Below, one piece after another: positions 13,654 to 14,006 of a stretch of DNA of 14,006 bases. Position numbers and translations under genes: made by a program. The notes beneath the pieces were generated by a model that made no database searches, had not been told where the DNA came from, and saw nothing but the letters and a program-made list of their open reading frames with translations. How positions within the stretch are numbered: the stretch's first letter is position 1; every line of letters starts with the position of its first letter. Source of the DNA: Lachnospiraceae bacterium (GTDB lineage Bacteria > Bacillota > Clostridia > Lachnospirales > Lachnospiraceae); assembly GCA_900770325.1 (NCBI GenBank), contig CAAGKE010000079.1, positions 1 to 14,006 of the forward strand. Direction: 5' to 3'.

Positions 13654-14006
13654 ATGTACAGTGAAAAGGTAATGGATCATTTCCAGCATCCCAGAAATGT
13701 GGGAGAAATTGAAAACGCCAGCGGAGTAGGTACCGTGGGCAACGCAAAATGCGGTGATATTATGAGAATCTACCTGGATATTGATGACGATGGCATCATC
13801 CGGGAATGTAAATTTAAAACCTTTGGCTGCGGCGCGGCAGTTGCCACCAGCAGCATGGCGACAGAACTGGTAAAAGGGAAATCTATCCGGGAAGCCATGG
13901 AAGTAACCAACAAAGCAGTGATGGAGGCACTGGACGGACTTCCACCTGTAAAGGTGCATTGCTCTTTACTGGCTGAAGAGGCGATCCATGCTGCTTTATG
14001 GGATTA
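13654..14006 (+). CDS. nifU: Fe-S scaffold NifU/IscU, 5' part, cut by the window end
   Basis: The frame starts at ATG 13654 with an AGGAG site about ten bases upstream and runs open to the last base, giving 117 whole codons. It is the scaffold on which clusters are built from NifS sulfur and iron. All IscU ligands are visible: Cys33 and Asp35 in NAKCGD, Cys59 in FGCGAA, and His102-Cys103 in VKVHCSLL. The MYSEKVMDHFQHPRNVG start is typical of the clostridial NifU type, which is short and lacks the extra C-terminal domains of nitrogen-fixation NifU. Only a few tens of residues should remain beyond the window. In many Clostridia the tRNA thiolase mnmA follows; that cannot be seen here. Confidence 0.95.
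   Translation, partial: MYSEKVMDHFQHPRNVGEIENASGVGTVGNAKCGDIMRIYLDIDDDGIIRECKFKTFGCGAAVATSSMATELVKGKSIREAMEVTNKAVMEALDGLPPVKVHCSLLAEEAIHAALWD

Noticed and set aside
13594..13959. 121-residue minus-strand frame over the nifU start
   Set aside because: It is antisense to nifU, whose ligands are all intact, and has no ribosome site.

Overview
The window looks like chromosome from a Gram-positive, spore-forming member of the Clostridia, most likely Lachnospiraceae (Blautia/Ruminococcus/Mediterraneibacter-like). This rests on a clear spo0A gene, a SpoVB-type flippase, a clostridial iscR-nifS-nifU cluster, strong GGAGG-type ribosome binding sites and moderate G+C. Genus and species are an inference from gene style; no search was possible. 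All protein identifications rest on motifs and family resemblance read by eye.

Left edge (1-831): an AT-rich two-gene unit, the 3' end of an unidentified ORF overlapping a DUF6036/AbiEii-like nucleotidyltransferase. It looks like accessory DNA. Positions 832-1783 cross into ordinary chromosome with an AraC/cupin regulator on the minus strand. Positions 2049-5774 carry sugar and salvage functions: a GH13 alpha-glucosidase divergent from the AraC gene, then an MFS transporter and a Nudix hydrolase that probably share an operon. A good promoter and a possible 21-residue leader peptide precede the transporter.

Positions 5899-7277 hold a uridine phosphorylase gene overlapping by 4 bases a MobA/MocA-like nucleotidyltransferase gene. 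Positions 7282-8341 hold spo0A with an upstream sigma-A promoter and an exact 0A box. Glycogen synthase (glgA) follows at 8488-9933 and converges on a minus-strand SpoVB-like flippase (10187-11740). Positions 11854-14006 are the Fe-S cluster assembly locus: promoter, Rrf2/IscR repressor, cysteine desulfurase and the start of the scaffold gene, which runs off the window.

The core genes are conventional. The least explained material is intergenic: a 42-bp element found twice (27 of 29 core bases identical) in front of two unrelated genes in the same relative orientation; a GTTGCTGTGAACA inverted-repeat motif just after the glucosidase and glgA stops; mutually exclusive stems ahead of the glucosidase gene; and the small ORF ahead of the transporter. 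I saw no CRISPR array, tRNA, rRNA, insertion sequence or phage gene. No clearly novel multi-gene system is visible; the best candidate is the truncated nucleotidyltransferase pair at the left edge.
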